A stretch of 54,931 nucleotides of DNA from Acidovorax sp. (GCA_024711405.1 JANJSZ010000099.1:1-54931); one strand, 5' to 3'. Shown: positions 1 through 9,115, counted from the first letter of the stretch. The notes: generated by a model from the sequence alone, not told the origin. Numbers and translations: made by a program.

Positions 1-13
1 CGACACCAAGTTA

Positions 14-129
14 TGCCTGATGACCATAGCAAGTTGGTACCACTCCTTCCCATCCCGAACAGGACAGTGAAACGACTTTGCGCCGATGATAGTGCGGGTT
101 CCCGTGTGAAAGTAGGTCATCGTCAGGCT
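14..129 (+). rRNA. rrf: 5S ribosomal RNA
   Basis: The sequence begins with TGCCTGATGACCATAGC and ends with the complementary GTCATCGTCAGGC, so the terminal helix closes. The internal blocks CCATCCCGAACAGGA and GTGAAACGAC are the conserved 5S loops. The length of about 116 nt is normal. It is followed by a strong terminator, so it is the last gene of an rRNA operon whose 16S and 23S genes lie left of the window. Confidence 0.97.
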
Positions 130-143
130 CTTACAGCCCAGTA

Positions 144-177
144 ACGCCCCACTCAGCCTTTGAGTGGGGCGTTTCTG
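144..177 (+). terminator. Rho-independent terminator of the rRNA operon
   Basis: A perfect 12-bp stem (ACGCCCCACTCA, 144-155, pairing with 161-172) closes a 5-nt loop and is followed by a short T-rich tail. It lies 15 nt after the 5S gene. Confidence 0.93.
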
Positions 178-302
178 CTTGGGGGTGCCGCGATGGCCTC
201 CCGCCGCGAATCAATTCAAGCCTTCTGTGCAGCCCAGCCTGGCAAAGGGGCAGCGTTCAGCACCCAGTGGGCTCTGTATGCGATGAGCGTGGGGCGGGAA
301 AA

Positions 303-1073
303 CTAGCCCCTGCCCGCCTCGCTTCCCCCCGCAAACACCTTCAGTTCTCCCGAGCCGAACGCTTTCCATTCCTCGTTCACCGTCAACGGCTCCGTCGCCA
401 ACAATTGCACCTTGTCGGATGGTGTGGTGAGGGGGGCGAAATCAATGCAGAGATCTTCATCCGATAGCTGGGCGACGGCAAAAGGATGCCGCCTCTGCAG
501 GTGATAAAGGTGGGTGGAGGCATGGGCCCACAGGGCTTCGCCATTGGACAGTAGAAAATTAAAGGTGCCGTGCGCGGCAATTTGCGGTGTCAGCTCCCGC
601 AGCGTGCGGGTGAGTTCGTCAATGCTGGGCATGCCCGCATGCGATTTGGCAAGCTCTTGCAGCAGCCAGCAAAACGCATGCTCGCTGTCGGTGTTGCCCA
701 CCGGATGAAAATGCGCATGCAGGCGTGGACGAAACTCCTTTAGATCGCCGTTGTGCGCAAAAACCCAATAGCGTCCCCACAGCTCGCGCACAAAAGGATG
801 GCAGTTCTGGAGGCTGACAGGCCCCTGCGTGGCCTTGCGGATATGGGCAATGACGTTGAGGCTTTTGATGGGATAGTGCCGGATGAGCTCGGCAATGGGT
901 GAATCGGCCGCGCGCAGATGGTCCACGAAATGGCGCAGGCCCCGGTCTTCGAAGAACGCAATGCCCCACCCATCGGCGTGATCGGCGGTATTGCCGCCAC
1001 GTTGCGCAAACCCCCGAAAGCTGAAGGTGATGTCCGTGGGTGTATTGCTGTTCATTCCAAGCAGCTGGCACAT
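303..1073 (-). CDS. Class II glutamine amidotransferase (YafJ-like)
   Basis: The 256-aa protein starts MCQLLGMN. Removal of the initiator Met would expose Cys2 as the N-terminal nucleophile of a class II (Ntn-type) glutamine amidotransferase. Family motifs include FRGFAQRGGNTADHADGWG near residue 20 and the HIRKATQG and FAHNGDL blocks that form the glutaminase pocket. There is no synthetase domain, as in stand-alone YafJ/YafV proteins of about 255 aa. The physiological acceptor of the ammonia is unknown for this family. The gene is followed on the same strand by spaced genes and has no evident functional partner next to it. The family call is firm; the substrate is not. Confidence 0.93.
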   Translation of the reverse strand: MCQLLGMNSNTPTDITFSFRGFAQRGGNTADHADGWGIAFFEDRGLRHFVDHLRAADSPIAELIRHYPIKSLNVIAHIRKATQGPVSLQNCHPFVRELWGRYWVFAHNGDLKEFRPRLHAHFHPVGNTDSEHAFCWLLQELAKSHAGMPSIDELTRTLRELTPQIAAHGTFNFLLSNGEALWAHASTHLYHLQRRHPFAVAQLSDEDLCIDFAPLTTPSDKVQLLATEPLTVNEEWKAFGSGELKVFAGGSEAGRG

Positions 1074-1108
1074 GAGAGGATCCTGTGATGGTGTGGAGAC
1101 ATACGGGG

Positions 1109-2587
1109 TCAGGGCTTCCGAGCGACGGTGGCCTGGCCTGCCGTACCGCGCAATTGCCAGGCCGCAATGAGCGCCAGCAGGCAGAGTCCTGCCAGCATCA
1201 TGAAGGTTTCGCCGAACGCCGCGATGCGTGCGGGGCTCGTGGCTGCGGTCGTCAATGAGTCACCATGCGCGCCCAGGCGCCATTCCAGCACGATTCCGCA
1301 AAGACCCACTCCTGCCGCGCCCCCCAGCATGCGCACGAAGCCGATGATGCTCGATCCCTGGGAAATGAGCGTCTTGTCCAGCGGCCGCATGGCGCCCAGA
1401 TTGAGCGAGGGCAGGATGAAGCCCAGCCCGATGCGGCCCAGCACGGCAAACAGCACCAGCGTCCATAGCGCAGACTGCAGATCCACCAGCTTCATCAGCA
1501 CAAAGGAAAGGCCCAGCAGCGCCAGGCCGGAGCCGACCAGCCAGTGGGTGGGAGCCCTGTCGGCCAGCCGGCCGACCAGCGGAATGGTGACCGCCAGCAC
1601 GAGGCCGGAGGGCAGCATAATGGTGCCCACATGCGAGGCTGAGAGCTGCAACCCCAGTTGCATGAAAACCGGTAGCAGATACGTGGAGCCAAAGAGCGCG
1701 GTGCCGTAGACGAAGGCCACCACACTGCCCATGGCGAACTGCCGGCATTCAAAGACCCTCAGGTCCATCAGGGGTTTGTGCCCGCGCCGCGCCATGCGCC
1801 GTTGCCACCACAGGAACAGCACCACGAACAGCATGGCAGCGCCCAGGAGCAGGATCGCCTGGGCGTAAGGCCCGCTGTGCAGCGCCACCAGGCCATTGAG
1901 CAGGCACAGCGTGCCCAAGGTACCCAGCGCCAGCCCGCGCCAGTCCAGTGGTTCGCCGTTGCGGTTCGCTGGCATTCCGCCGGGGGCGGTGGTGGGCACG
2001 AATTTGTAGGCCAGTGTGATGGATGCCAGGCAAAACGGCACGACCATGAAAAAAATCGAACGCCAGCCAAACCAGTCCACCAGCAGGCCTCCCAGGCTGG
2101 GCCCGATGGCGGGTGCCAGTACCACCCCCATGCCGAAAATGCCGCTGGCACGCCCCTGTTCATGGGGTTGGAAGGCATACAGGATGATCACTGCGGGAAT
2201 CGGCTGTACCACCCCGGCGGCCAGCCCCTCGGCCACACGGGCGGCGAGCACCAGTCCGAAATGCCCGGCGATCCCGCCGCCAATGCCCCCTGCGAGCAGC
2301 AGCACCATGGCGCCTACGTAGGTGGCACGGTAGCCATACCGCGACAGCAGCCACGGCGTGGTGAGCATCGACACCGTGGTGGCCACCATGAAGCCCGACG
2401 TGACCCATTGGGCGCGTTCCTGGCCGAGCGCGAAATAGTGGCTCATGTCCGGAATCGCCACATTCACGATGGTGGACGACATGATGGACGCCATGGTCCC
2501 CACCATCACCGAAAACAGCACCAGCCAGCGGTACCGCTCACCGTAGCGCTCGCGCAGCACGGTGAGCGAGCCGCAGGGCTGTGTCAT
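1109..2587 (-). CDS. MFS transporter, DHA2 (EmrB/QacA) family
   Basis: A 492-aa inner-membrane protein of alternating hydrophobic segments, consistent with a drug:H+ antiporter of the DHA2 type. The region GPSLGGLLVDWFGWRSIFF is the antiporter signature at the end of TM5, and the N-terminal half has the usual loop motif LLSRYGYRATY. The role is presumably proton-driven export of a small amphipathic compound. No MFP (EmrA) or outer-membrane gene is adjacent, so it would act as a single-component pump. It lies 35 bp downstream of the start of the amidotransferase gene and just after a tautomerase gene on the same strand, possibly cotranscribed with it. Substrate cannot be predicted. Confidence 0.9.
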   Translation of the reverse strand: MTQPCGSLTVLRERYGERYRWLVLFSVMVGTMASIMSSTIVNVAIPDMSHYFALGQERAQWVTSGFMVATTVSMLTTPWLLSRYGYRATYVGAMVLLLAGGIGGGIAGHFGLVLAARVAEGLAAGVVQPIPAVIILYAFQPHEQGRASGIFGMGVVLAPAIGPSLGGLLVDWFGWRSIFFMVVPFCLASITLAYKFVPTTAPGGMPANRNGEPLDWRGLALGTLGTLCLLNGLVALHSGPYAQAILLLGAAMLFVVLFLWWQRRMARRGHKPLMDLRVFECRQFAMGSVVAFVYGTALFGSTYLLPVFMQLGLQLSASHVGTIMLPSGLVLAVTIPLVGRLADRAPTHWLVGSGLALLGLSFVLMKLVDLQSALWTLVLFAVLGRIGLGFILPSLNLGAMRPLDKTLISQGSSIIGFVRMLGGAAGVGLCGIVLEWRLGAHGDSLTTAATSPARIAAFGETFMMLAGLCLLALIAAWQLRGTAGQATVARKP

Positions 2588-2597
2588 GGCGCGGCGC

Positions 2598-2786
2598 TCA
2601 GGAGCGTTCGGTCCAGAGCGTGCCGCCGGTGGCCCAGTTTTCGCGTTTGATATCGGTGATCAGGATGTTTACCGACTCGGGCGAGCCGCCCAGGATTTCG
2701 ACCGAGACGCGGGTGATTTCTTCCACCAGCTTCTTCTTTTGTTCGACCGTGCGGCCTTCCATCATTTCAACGTGGTACGTGGGCAT
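2598..2786 (-). CDS. 4-oxalocrotonate tautomerase family protein
   Basis: A 62-aa protein beginning MPTYHVEMMEGRTVEQKK. After Met removal, Pro1 is the catalytic base of the tautomerase superfamily. The conserved Arg12 (EGRT) and the length match 4-OT subunits (about 62 aa), which assemble as hexamers. The start at 2786 is chosen because it places Pro at position 2 and has AGGAGG upstream in the gene's sense; the longer upstream frame lacks both features. It ends 10 bp before the start of the MFS gene. Which keto-enol substrate it acts on is not visible. Confidence 0.9.
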   Translation of the reverse strand: MPTYHVEMMEGRTVEQKKKLVEEITRVSVEILGGSPESVNILITDIKRENWATGGTLWTERS

Positions 2787-2822
2787 ATCAGCCTCCTTGG
2801 GGGGCAACAAACAAAAGAGAAA

Positions 2823-3041
2823 TCATATCGGCGGCTGTGGCGTGTCCGAACCAGGCGCACCGCAGGCGGGGCAGATGCAGCGTTGGCCGCGCTCGGCCAC
2901 GGGCAGCGCATCCAGGGCGCCGGGCGCGATGCGCTTTGTCATGCACCAGCAGCTTTCGGGCGGCTGCCCTGCGGCCATTGCACATTGGTTGGGCTGGCCG
3001 CACAGGGGGCAGCAAGCGGGATCCGGTTCTGGGCGTGGCAT
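2823..3041 (-). CDS. Small cysteine-rich CWC-type protein
   Basis: A 72-aa protein with paired cysteines: CPLCGQPNQC, then CWC in the middle, and CICPACG near the end. This spacing fits the Cys_rich_CWC family, thought to bind metal. The start at 3041 (MPRPEPDP) is preferred because upstream residues are not conserved-looking, but there is no clear ribosome-binding site and an earlier start at 3131 is possible. Function is unknown. It lies 36 bp upstream of the tautomerase gene on the same strand. Confidence 0.72.
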   Translation of the reverse strand: MPRPEPDPACCPLCGQPNQCAMAAGQPPESCWCMTKRIAPGALDALPVAERGQRCICPACGAPGSDTPQPPI

Positions 3042-3163
3042 GGAGGTGGATGAGCGGTGCTCGCACAGGAGCGCAGGTAACCAGTGTACGGTGGCGGCCT
3101 GTGGTGGGCGGGTTGGACAGGCTTCGTGCATGGGGCGCTTGCCGGTGGTTCATTCTTCGGTTG

Positions 3164-3227
3164 ATACTATAAAAAATAGCTGCTACCGCTTTATTCACGG
3201 ACGCTAAGAGTCATGTTGACCTGATTT
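3164..3227 (+). repeat. Dispersed 60-bp Comamonadaceae-type repeat, copy 1
   Basis: The stretch reads TATAAAAAATAGCTGCTACC, then an AGCGCT-like core, then GACCTGATTTTC. It matches in order the copies at 6556, 8997, 21160 and, more distantly, those inside genes at 18942, 23761 and 28231. It fills much of the 274-bp gap between the CWC gene and the LysR gene; nothing else was recognised in that gap. Confidence 0.75.
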
Positions 3228-3315
3228 TCTACGTGCCTCTGCGACACGCGCGGTTTCGATGACGCCAGCCCCTTGTCGTTCTCGCTCGAGCCACCGGGGC
3301 CACCCTTTGGGCCCC

Positions 3316-4218
3316 TCAGTCACACAGCCGCTCCGCCACAAACTGTCGGAACAAACCCATCGACGGCGCCTCGGTGCGCCCGGCCAGCGTGACGAACGCA
3401 AAGCGCGCGCCAATGGCCAACGGCGGCGCGGTCGCCAGTTCAGCCAGCTGTCCCGCGTCGATGCCGGCGCGTGCCGCCGCCACGATGCCCTGGTAGATCG
3501 CGTCCGAGGCCTTGACCGTTTCGATCAGGCTCGTGATGTCGTCGCAACGCAGGCTCACGGCCTGCTGCGGGTCGGCCCGCGGCCCGAAGCGGTTGACCAG
3601 CATGTGCGCCACTTCCGCGCTGATCGGCGTCGAGGCCAGGGGGTAGCGCAGCATCTCGTCAAAAGACACTGGCCTGCCGGCCTGCAGCAAGGGGTGGCCG
3701 CTGCGGCAGACAAAGCCTGCGCGCAGTTCGGTCAGGTTCTCTATGGCCAGGTCGGGTGCCGGCGCGATGCGGCGAACGTCGATGACCAGTGCGTCCAGCG
3801 TGCGCTGGCGCAGCAGCATCAGCTGCAACTCCGTCGCGCCCGGCGACACGCTGACCTGCACGCCCGGATGGTGCTGGGCCATGTACACGAGAAACGGCGT
3901 CATCAGCATCACGCCCGGCCCCGAACCCAGGCCGATGCGGATGGCGCCCAGGTCGCCTTGCTTGAGCAACTCGGCACTGCGGCGCAGCTCGGCCGCCTCG
4001 AACACCATGCGCCGGGCGCGCACGGCGACGGCCTGGCCCAGCGGCGTGAGCTCGTTGCGCTTGCCCGTGCGGTCGATCAGGCGCGCGCCCAGGTCGCCTT
4101 CCAGGGTCTGGATGCTGCGGCTCAGGGCCGACTGCGTCAGATGCTGCTGCTCGGCGGCACGGCTGAAAGAGCCGGTCTCGGCCACGGCGAGCAGGTGTTC
4201 GAGGTGTTGGAGGTTCAT
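3316..4218 (-). CDS. LysR-family transcriptional regulator
   Basis: A 300-aa protein with an N-terminal winged HTH (MNLQHLEHLLAVAETGSFSR, then AAEQQHLTQSALSRSIQTLE) and a periplasmic-binding-fold effector domain. Start 4218 is the usual LysR start; the upstream extension has no family similarity. It is divergent from the Bug solute-binding protein and M20 hydrolase genes, with 124 bp between starts and a T-N11-A inverted repeat in the gap. It therefore probably controls those genes and itself, as LysR regulators usually do. The inducer is unknown but may be the amidohydrolase substrate or product. Confidence 0.95.
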   Translation of the reverse strand: MNLQHLEHLLAVAETGSFSRAAEQQHLTQSALSRSIQTLEGDLGARLIDRTGKRNELTPLGQAVAVRARRMVFEAAELRRSAELLKQGDLGAIRIGLGSGPGVMLMTPFLVYMAQHHPGVQVSVSPGATELQLMLLRQRTLDALVIDVRRIAPAPDLAIENLTELRAGFVCRSGHPLLQAGRPVSFDEMLRYPLASTPISAEVAHMLVNRFGPRADPQQAVSLRCDDITSLIETVKASDAIYQGIVAAARAGIDAGQLAELATAPPLAIGARFAFVTLAGRTEAPSMGLFRQFVAERLCD

Positions 4219-4261
4219 GGTGCAGGTGCATTGAATGAGTAATACGAATATCAATCACAAA

Positions 4262-4284
4262 AATAATGCATTAGACGCATTAAT
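4262..4284. promoter_or_regulatory. Candidate LysR operator (T-N11-A inverted repeat)
   Basis: AATAATGC (4262-4269) and GCATTAAT (4277-4284) form an inverted repeat with 7 of 8 bases paired around a 7-bp spacer. The core ATGC-N7-GCAT contains T-N11-A, the usual LysR recognition pattern. It lies midway between the divergent LysR and Bug genes, where such an operator is expected. Confidence 0.5.
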
Positions 4285-4342
4285 TCGGGAGGTCTAGCAT
4301 TCTGAAGTGCATCCCCCTGCACTCATTCCAAGGAGACATCCC

Positions 4343-5323
4343 GTGAACACATTCAAGAAATTCGGCGTCCTGCTGGCAGGTCTGCTGCTGGCCACCGGCG
4401 GCGCCCTCGCCCAAACCTACCCGACCAAGCCGGTCAACCTGATGGTGCCCTACCCGGCGGGCGGGCCATCCGATGCGATCGCGCGCATCTTCACCGTGCC
4501 GCTGGGCAAGGAGCTGGGCCAGCAGGTGATCGTGGAAAACCTGGGCGGCGTCGCTGGCGCGCTGGCCGCGCAAAAGGTGCTGGCGGCGCCCGCCGACGGC
4601 TACTACCTGTTCCAGGGTTCGCCGAACGAGGTGATTCTTTCGCCGCTGGCCAACGCAGCCGTCAAACTCAAGGCCGAGGACTTCCGCCTGGTGCATCCGG
4701 TGGCCGAATCGGTGATGGTGTTTGTCGCGCGCAAGGACCTGCCGGCCAACAGCGTTGACGAATTGATCGCGCTGGCGCGCAAGTCGGGCGACAAGCCGCT
4801 GACCTACGGCAGCGTGGGCATCGGCTCGCTCTACCACCTGATCCTTGAGAACGTGCAGCAAGTCGCCGGCATCAAGCTGACGCACGCGCCGTACAAGGGC
4901 AATGCGCCGCTGCTGCAGGACATAGGCGGCGGCCAGGTGGATTTCGCCGTGCTGGTCTACAGCGCCGGCATGGGCGCGCTGGCCGAGCAGGGCCGGCTCA
5001 AGGTGATAGGCCAGCTGGGCGCGCAGCGCTCCGAGCTTCTGAAGAACGTGCCGACCGCCAGTGAAGGCAAGGAGCTGAAGAACTTCTCGTACAAGATCTG
5101 GAGCGGCCTGATGGTGCCCAAAAGCACGCCGGAAAACGTGGTGCAGCGGCTGCAAAAGGCCATAGGCGAGACGCTGAAAGACCCCTCCGTGCGCTCGCAA
5201 CTGGCGGCGCAGGCGGCGCAGCCATCGCCAGCCATGTCGCTGGCCGAATCGGCGAAGTTCTTCGAGGCCGAGACCGCGCGCTACCGCAGCATCGCCAAGT
5301 CGATCAATCTGCAGCCGCAGTGA
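4343..5323 (+). CDS. Bug-type (TctC) periplasmic solute-binding protein
   Basis: A 326-aa protein of the tripartite tricarboxylate transporter receptor (Bug) family. The signal peptide has a KK n-region, the core VLLAGLLLATGG and a cleavage site at ALA-QTYPTK. The mature start YPTKPVNLMVPYPAGGPSD carries the family ligand-binding loop. The GTG start at 4343 is chosen because AAGGAGA lies 7 nt upstream and it places the signal peptide correctly. TctA and TctB membrane genes are absent nearby, which is common for the expanded Bug paralogues of Burkholderiales. The neighbouring M20 gene, 9 bp downstream, suggests a ligand related to an N-acyl or amide compound. Ligand identity is inference. Confidence 0.93.
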   Translation: MNTFKKFGVLLAGLLLATGGALAQTYPTKPVNLMVPYPAGGPSDAIARIFTVPLGKELGQQVIVENLGGVAGALAAQKVLAAPADGYYLFQGSPNEVILSPLANAAVKLKAEDFRLVHPVAESVMVFVARKDLPANSVDELIALARKSGDKPLTYGSVGIGSLYHLILENVQQVAGIKLTHAPYKGNAPLLQDIGGGQVDFAVLVYSAGMGALAEQGRLKVIGQLGAQRSELLKNVPTASEGKELKNFSYKIWSGLMVPKSTPENVVQRLQKAIGETLKDPSVRSQLAAQAAQPSPAMSLAESAKFFEAETARYRSIAKSINLQPQ

Positions 5324-5332
5324 GGTAAGTCC

Positions 5333-6505
5333 ATGAGCACCTTGCTTGAGGAACTGCACGCGCAGGCCAATGAGTTCATAGGCCTGCGGCGCGACATCCA
5401 CCGCCACCCCGAGCTGGCCTTCGACGAGCACCGCACCTCGGCGCTGGTGGCCGAGAAGCTGCAGGGCTGGGGCTACGCGGTCGAACGCGGCCTGGGCGGC
5501 ACCGGCCTGGTCGGCCGGCTGGTGCGCGGCGAGGGCCGGCGCCGGCTCGGGCTGCGCGCCGACATGGACGCCCTGCCCATCCACGAGGCCACCGGCCTGC
5601 CACATGCCAGTTGCCATGCGGGCGTGATGCACGCCTGCGGCCACGACGGCCATACCGCCATGCTGCTGGCCGCCGCGCAGCACCTCGCCGAGCACGGGCG
5701 CTTTTCCGGCACCTTGAACCTGATCTTCCAGCCAGCCGAAGAAGGCGGCGGCGGCGCGCTGCGCATGATGGATGATGGCCTGTTCGAAAAGTACCCCTGC
5801 GATGCGGTCTTCGCGATGCACAACATGCCCGGCATCCCGCAGGGCCGGCTGGTCCTGCGCGAAGGCGCCGCCATGGCTTCGTCGGACTACGCCACCGTCA
5901 CGCTTACCGGCGTGGGTGGTCATGGCGCCATGCCGCACCGCGCGGCCGACCCCGTCGTGGCGGCGGCGAGCATCGTGATGGCGCTGCAGACCATCGTCTC
6001 GCGCAACATCGACCCGCTGCAGATGGCGGTGGTCACCGTGGGCGCGCTGCACGCCGGCAAGGCCAACAACGTGATCCCTCAAAGCGCGACGCTGGAGCTC
6101 AGCGTGCGCTCGCTGGATCGCGAGGTGCGCGGCAAGCTCGAGCAGCGCATCAGGGCGCTGATCGCCGCGCAGGCCGAAAGCTTTGACGTCACGGCGCAGA
6201 TAGCCTGGCGGCCCGGGTACGCGGTGCTGGTCAACACGCCCGGCGAAACCGCCTTCGCCCGCGAGGTGGCCCTGGAGCTGGTCGGCTCCGAGCGCGTGAC
6301 CCTGCAAGGCCCAGCCGTGTCTGGCAGTGAAGACTTCGCCTTCATGCTGGAGCGCGTGCCCGGCAGTTATCTGTTTATCGGCAACGGCGATGGCGACAGC
6401 GCCGGCGCCTGCATGGTGCACAACCCTGGCTATGACTTCAACGACGCCAACCTGCCCATAGGCGCGGCCTACTGGGCGCTGCTGGCGCAGCGGTTTCTGG
6501 TCTGA
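5333..6505 (+). CDS. M20 family amidohydrolase (hippurate hydrolase-like)
   Basis: A 390-aa metal-dependent amidohydrolase of the M20/M40 peptidase group. Visible motifs: DIHRHPEL at residue 19, RADMDALPIHE, MHACGHDGHTAMLL (metal ligands Cys and His), PAEEGGGGA (catalytic Glu) and SGSEDFAFML near the C-terminus. The dimerisation domain sits between roughly residues 185 and 300. It would hydrolyse an N-acyl amino acid or related amide in the cytoplasm. It starts 9 bp after the Bug gene, so the two form an operon under the divergent LysR regulator, and a strong terminator follows at 6527. The exact substrate is not predictable. Confidence 0.92.
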   Translation: MSTLLEELHAQANEFIGLRRDIHRHPELAFDEHRTSALVAEKLQGWGYAVERGLGGTGLVGRLVRGEGRRRLGLRADMDALPIHEATGLPHASCHAGVMHACGHDGHTAMLLAAAQHLAEHGRFSGTLNLIFQPAEEGGGGALRMMDDGLFEKYPCDAVFAMHNMPGIPQGRLVLREGAAMASSDYATVTLTGVGGHGAMPHRAADPVVAAASIVMALQTIVSRNIDPLQMAVVTVGALHAGKANNVIPQSATLELSVRSLDREVRGKLEQRIRALIAAQAESFDVTAQIAWRPGYAVLVNTPGETAFAREVALELVGSERVTLQGPAVSGSEDFAFMLERVPGSYLFIGNGDGDSAGACMVHNPGYDFNDANLPIGAAYWALLAQRFLV

Positions 6506-6526
6506 ACCCGCAGCCGATCTGAACGA

Positions 6527-6555
6527 CAACGGCGCCCGAGGGCGCCGTTGTTTTT
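6527..6555 (+). terminator. Rho-independent terminator after the M20 gene
   Basis: CAACGGCGCC (6527-6536) pairs perfectly with GGCGCCGTTG (6541-6550) around CGAG, followed by TTTTT. It is 21 nt after the stop codon and sits between convergent genes. Confidence 0.95.
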
Positions 6556-6614
6556 AGATCAAATAGGACTCTGGCGATTATGTAGTAAGCGCTGGAAGCT
6601 ATTTAATTAATAGC
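6556..6614 (-). repeat. Dispersed 60-bp repeat, copy 2 (reverse orientation)
   Basis: Reading from the left: GATCAAATAGG, a CTCTGGCG block, GTAAGCGCTGGAAGCTATT and TAATAGCA. This is the reverse complement of the layout seen at 3164 and 8997. It lies between the terminator and the stop of malate synthase. Confidence 0.78.
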
Positions 6615-6631
6615 AATTCGCGCAGACGTGA

Positions 6632-8842
6632 TCAGGCAGTGCCTGCCTTCACCTGCAGGCGCCAGGCGTGCAGCAGCGGCTCGGTATAGCCGCTGGGTTG
6701 CTCGGTGCCCTTGGTCACCAGCTCCACCGCGGCGCGGTAGGCGTACGAGGTGTCGAAGTGGCCCGCCATGGGTTGGTACAGCGGGTCACCAGCGTTTTGC
6801 TGGTCGACCACGGCGGCCATGCGGCGGAAGGTTTCCTGCACCTGCGCCTCGGTCACCACGCCATGCAGCAGCCAGTTGGCCATGTGCTGGCTGCTGATGC
6901 GCAGCGTGGCGCGGTCTTCCATCAGGCCCACGTTGTGGATGTCGGGCACCTTGGAGCAACCCACGCCCTGGTCCACCCAGCGCACCACGTAGCCCAGAAT
7001 GCCCTGGGCGTTGTTGTCCAGCTCCTGCTGGATCTCCTCGTCGCTCCAGTTCGGGTTGGCCGAGACGGGAATGGTCAGCAGGCCGGTCAGCAGGTCATCG
7101 CGCAGGGCATTGGCGTCGGTCTTTTCCAGTTCGATCTGGATGTCGCTCACCTTGACCTGGTGGTAGTGCAGGGCATGCAGCGTGGCGCCGGTGGGGCTGG
7201 GTACCCAGGCGGTGTTGGCGCCGGCCTGGGGGTGGGCGATCTTTTGCTTGAGCATGTCGGCCATCAGGTCGGGCATGGCCCACATGCCCTTGCCGATCTG
7301 TGCCTTGCCGCGCAGGCCGCACGACAGGCCGACCAGCACATTGCTGCGTTCGTAGGCGGGCAGCCAGGCGCTGGTTTTCATGTCGCCCTTGCGCACCATG
7401 GGGCCGGCGTGCATGGCGGTGTGCATTTCGTCGCCGGTGCGGTCGAGGAAGCCGGTGTTGATGAAGGCCACGCGGCTGCTGGCGGCGGCGATGCAGGCCT
7501 TGAGGTTGACGCTGGTGCGGCGCTCCTCGTCCATGATGCCCAGCTTGACGGTGCTGTCGCTCAATCCCAGCAACTGCTCCACGCGGCCGAACAGTTCGGC
7601 GGCAAAGGCCACCTCAAACGGGCCGTGCATCTTGGGCTTGACGATGTAGACCGAGCCCTTGCGCGAGTTGCGGATGCCGTTCTTGCCGTGGCCTTGCAGG
7701 TCGTGCAGTGCAATGGCGGTGGTCACCACCGCGTCCATGATGCCTTCGGGAATCTCGCGCTGCTGGCCCTGGGCGTCGGTCCACAGGATGGCCGGGTTGG
7801 TCATCAGGTGGCCCACGTTGCGCACGAACATGAGCGAGCGGCCATGCAGGCGCACTTCGCCCTGGCCGCTGGCGGCCGTGTAGATGCGGTCCGGGTTCAG
7901 GCCGCGGGTCACGGTCTTGCCGCCCTTGTCGAACGACTCGGTCAGCGTGGCCTGCAGGATGCCCAGCCAGTTGGCGTAGCCCAGCACCTTGTCGTCGGCA
8001 TCGACGGCGGCCACCGAGTCTTCGAGGTCGAGGATGGTGGACAGCGCCGCTTCCAGCACCAGGTCGCTCACGCCGGCAGCATCGGTCTGACCGATGGGCG
8101 TGGCGCGGTTGATCTGGATATCGAGGTGCAGGCCGTTGTGCTGCAGCAGCACCGACGAGGGCTGGGCCGCGCTGCCCTGGTAGCCGGTGAACTGGGCCGG
8201 GTTCTTCAGGCCCGTGGTGCTGCCGTTCTTCAGGGCCACCACCAGCTGGCCGCCCTCCACGCGGTAGCCCGTGGCGTCCTTGTGCGAGCCGCTGGCCAGC
8301 GGCGTGCTCTGGTCGAGCACATTGCGGGCGAACTCGATCACCCTGGCGCCGCGCACGGGGTTGTAACCCTTGCCCTTTTCGGCGCCGTCGGTTTCGGGGA
8401 TGGCGTCGGTGCCGTACAGCGCGTCGTACAGACTGCCCCAGCGGGCGTTGGCGGCGTTCAGGGCGTAGCGGGCATTGAGAATCGGCACCACCAGCTGGGG
8501 ACCGGCCTGGATGGCGAGCTCGTCGTCCACGTTGGTGGTGGTGGCCTGCACGTCGGCGGGCTGCGGCACCAGGTAGCCGATGGTTTCCAGGAACTTGCGG
8601 TAGGCCGCCATGTCGGTGATGGGGCCGGGGTGGGCCTTGTGCCAGGTGTCGAGCTCGGTTTGCAGGCGGTCGCGCTCGGCCAGCAGCGCGTTGTTGCGCG
8701 GGGCCAGGTCGGACACGAGGGCGTCAAAGCCTTTCCAGAAGGCGCTGCTCTGCACGCCGGTGCCGGGCAAGACCTTGTCTTCCACGAAGCGGAACAGGGA
8801 GGTGGCCACTTGCAGGCCGTGGACAGAGGTGCGTGCGGTCAT
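6632..8842 (-). CDS. glcB: Malate synthase G
   Basis: A 736-aa protein, matching the 720-730-aa single-chain malate synthase G rather than the shorter A form. Family blocks include the TIM-barrel stretch [37 protein letters not shown] and [16 protein letters not shown], followed by the C-terminal plug domain. It condenses glyoxylate with acetyl-CoA to give malate in the glyoxylate or glycolate pathway. The start at 8842 ([13 protein letters not shown]) is the conserved one. No isocitrate lyase or glycolate oxidase gene is nearby. A LysR gene is divergent at 9116 and is a plausible, unproven regulator. Confidence 0.97.
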   Translation of the reverse strand: MTARTSVHGLQVATSLFRFVEDKVLPGTGVQSSAFWKGFDALVSDLAPRNNALLAERDRLQTELDTWHKAHPGPITDMAAYRKFLETIGYLVPQPADVQATTTNVDDELAIQAGPQLVVPILNARYALNAANARWGSLYDALYGTDAIPETDGAEKGKGYNPVRGARVIEFARNVLDQSTPLASGSHKDATGYRVEGGQLVVALKNGSTTGLKNPAQFTGYQGSAAQPSSVLLQHNGLHLDIQINRATPIGQTDAAGVSDLVLEAALSTILDLEDSVAAVDADDKVLGYANWLGILQATLTESFDKGGKTVTRGLNPDRIYTAASGQGEVRLHGRSLMFVRNVGHLMTNPAILWTDAQGQQREIPEGIMDAVVTTAIALHDLQGHGKNGIRNSRKGSVYIVKPKMHGPFEVAFAAELFGRVEQLLGLSDSTVKLGIMDEERRTSVNLKACIAAASSRVAFINTGFLDRTGDEMHTAMHAGPMVRKGDMKTSAWLPAYERSNVLVGLSCGLRGKAQIGKGMWAMPDLMADMLKQKIAHPQAGANTAWVPSPTGATLHALHYHQVKVSDIQIELEKTDANALRDDLLTGLLTIPVSANPNWSDEEIQQELDNNAQGILGYVVRWVDQGVGCSKVPDIHNVGLMEDRATLRISSQHMANWLLHGVVTEAQVQETFRRMAAVVDQQNAGDPLYQPMAGHFDTSYAYRAAVELVTKGTEQPSGYTEPLLHAWRLQVKAGTA

Positions 8843-8996
8843 GGTGCGATGCCTAAGGTGGAGAAATAAAGGGGGAACCAGCCATTGGGCCCGCTGGCGC
8901 GAGCCATGGAGAGACTGTATTGCAATTGTTTGGTGGCATAAAGTCTTTGAATATCTCGAAACCAATGACTTTTTTGCAAAAGTAGGGTGGCTGTTT

Positions 8997-9056
8997 AATA
9001 CAAAAACAATAGCTATTAACGCTTATTGAGCAAGCGCTAGAGGCATGTTTGACTGA
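8997..9056 (+). repeat. Dispersed 60-bp repeat, copy 3
   Basis: Contains ACAATAGCTATTAACGCTTA, then an AAGCGCTAGAGG core, then TTTGACTGAA. It lies in the 273-bp gap between glcB and the divergent LysR gene, so any shared promoter must work around it. Confidence 0.8.
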
Positions 9057-9115
9057 AACTTCTCGATCACCACCACCCGGTGGCGCGGCTGCCACTTGTC
9101 TCCATAATCAGCGCC

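Noticed and set aside
4280-6529. Long minus-strand reading frame (749 codons) opposite the Bug and M20 genes
   Set aside because: The plus strand carries recognisable families with signal peptide, motifs and RBS. Antisense frames of this length are common in high-GC DNA.
6668-8869. 733-codon plus-strand frame opposite glcB
   Set aside because: It is the mirror of malate synthase G codon bias, is Gly/His/Val-rich and has no domain.
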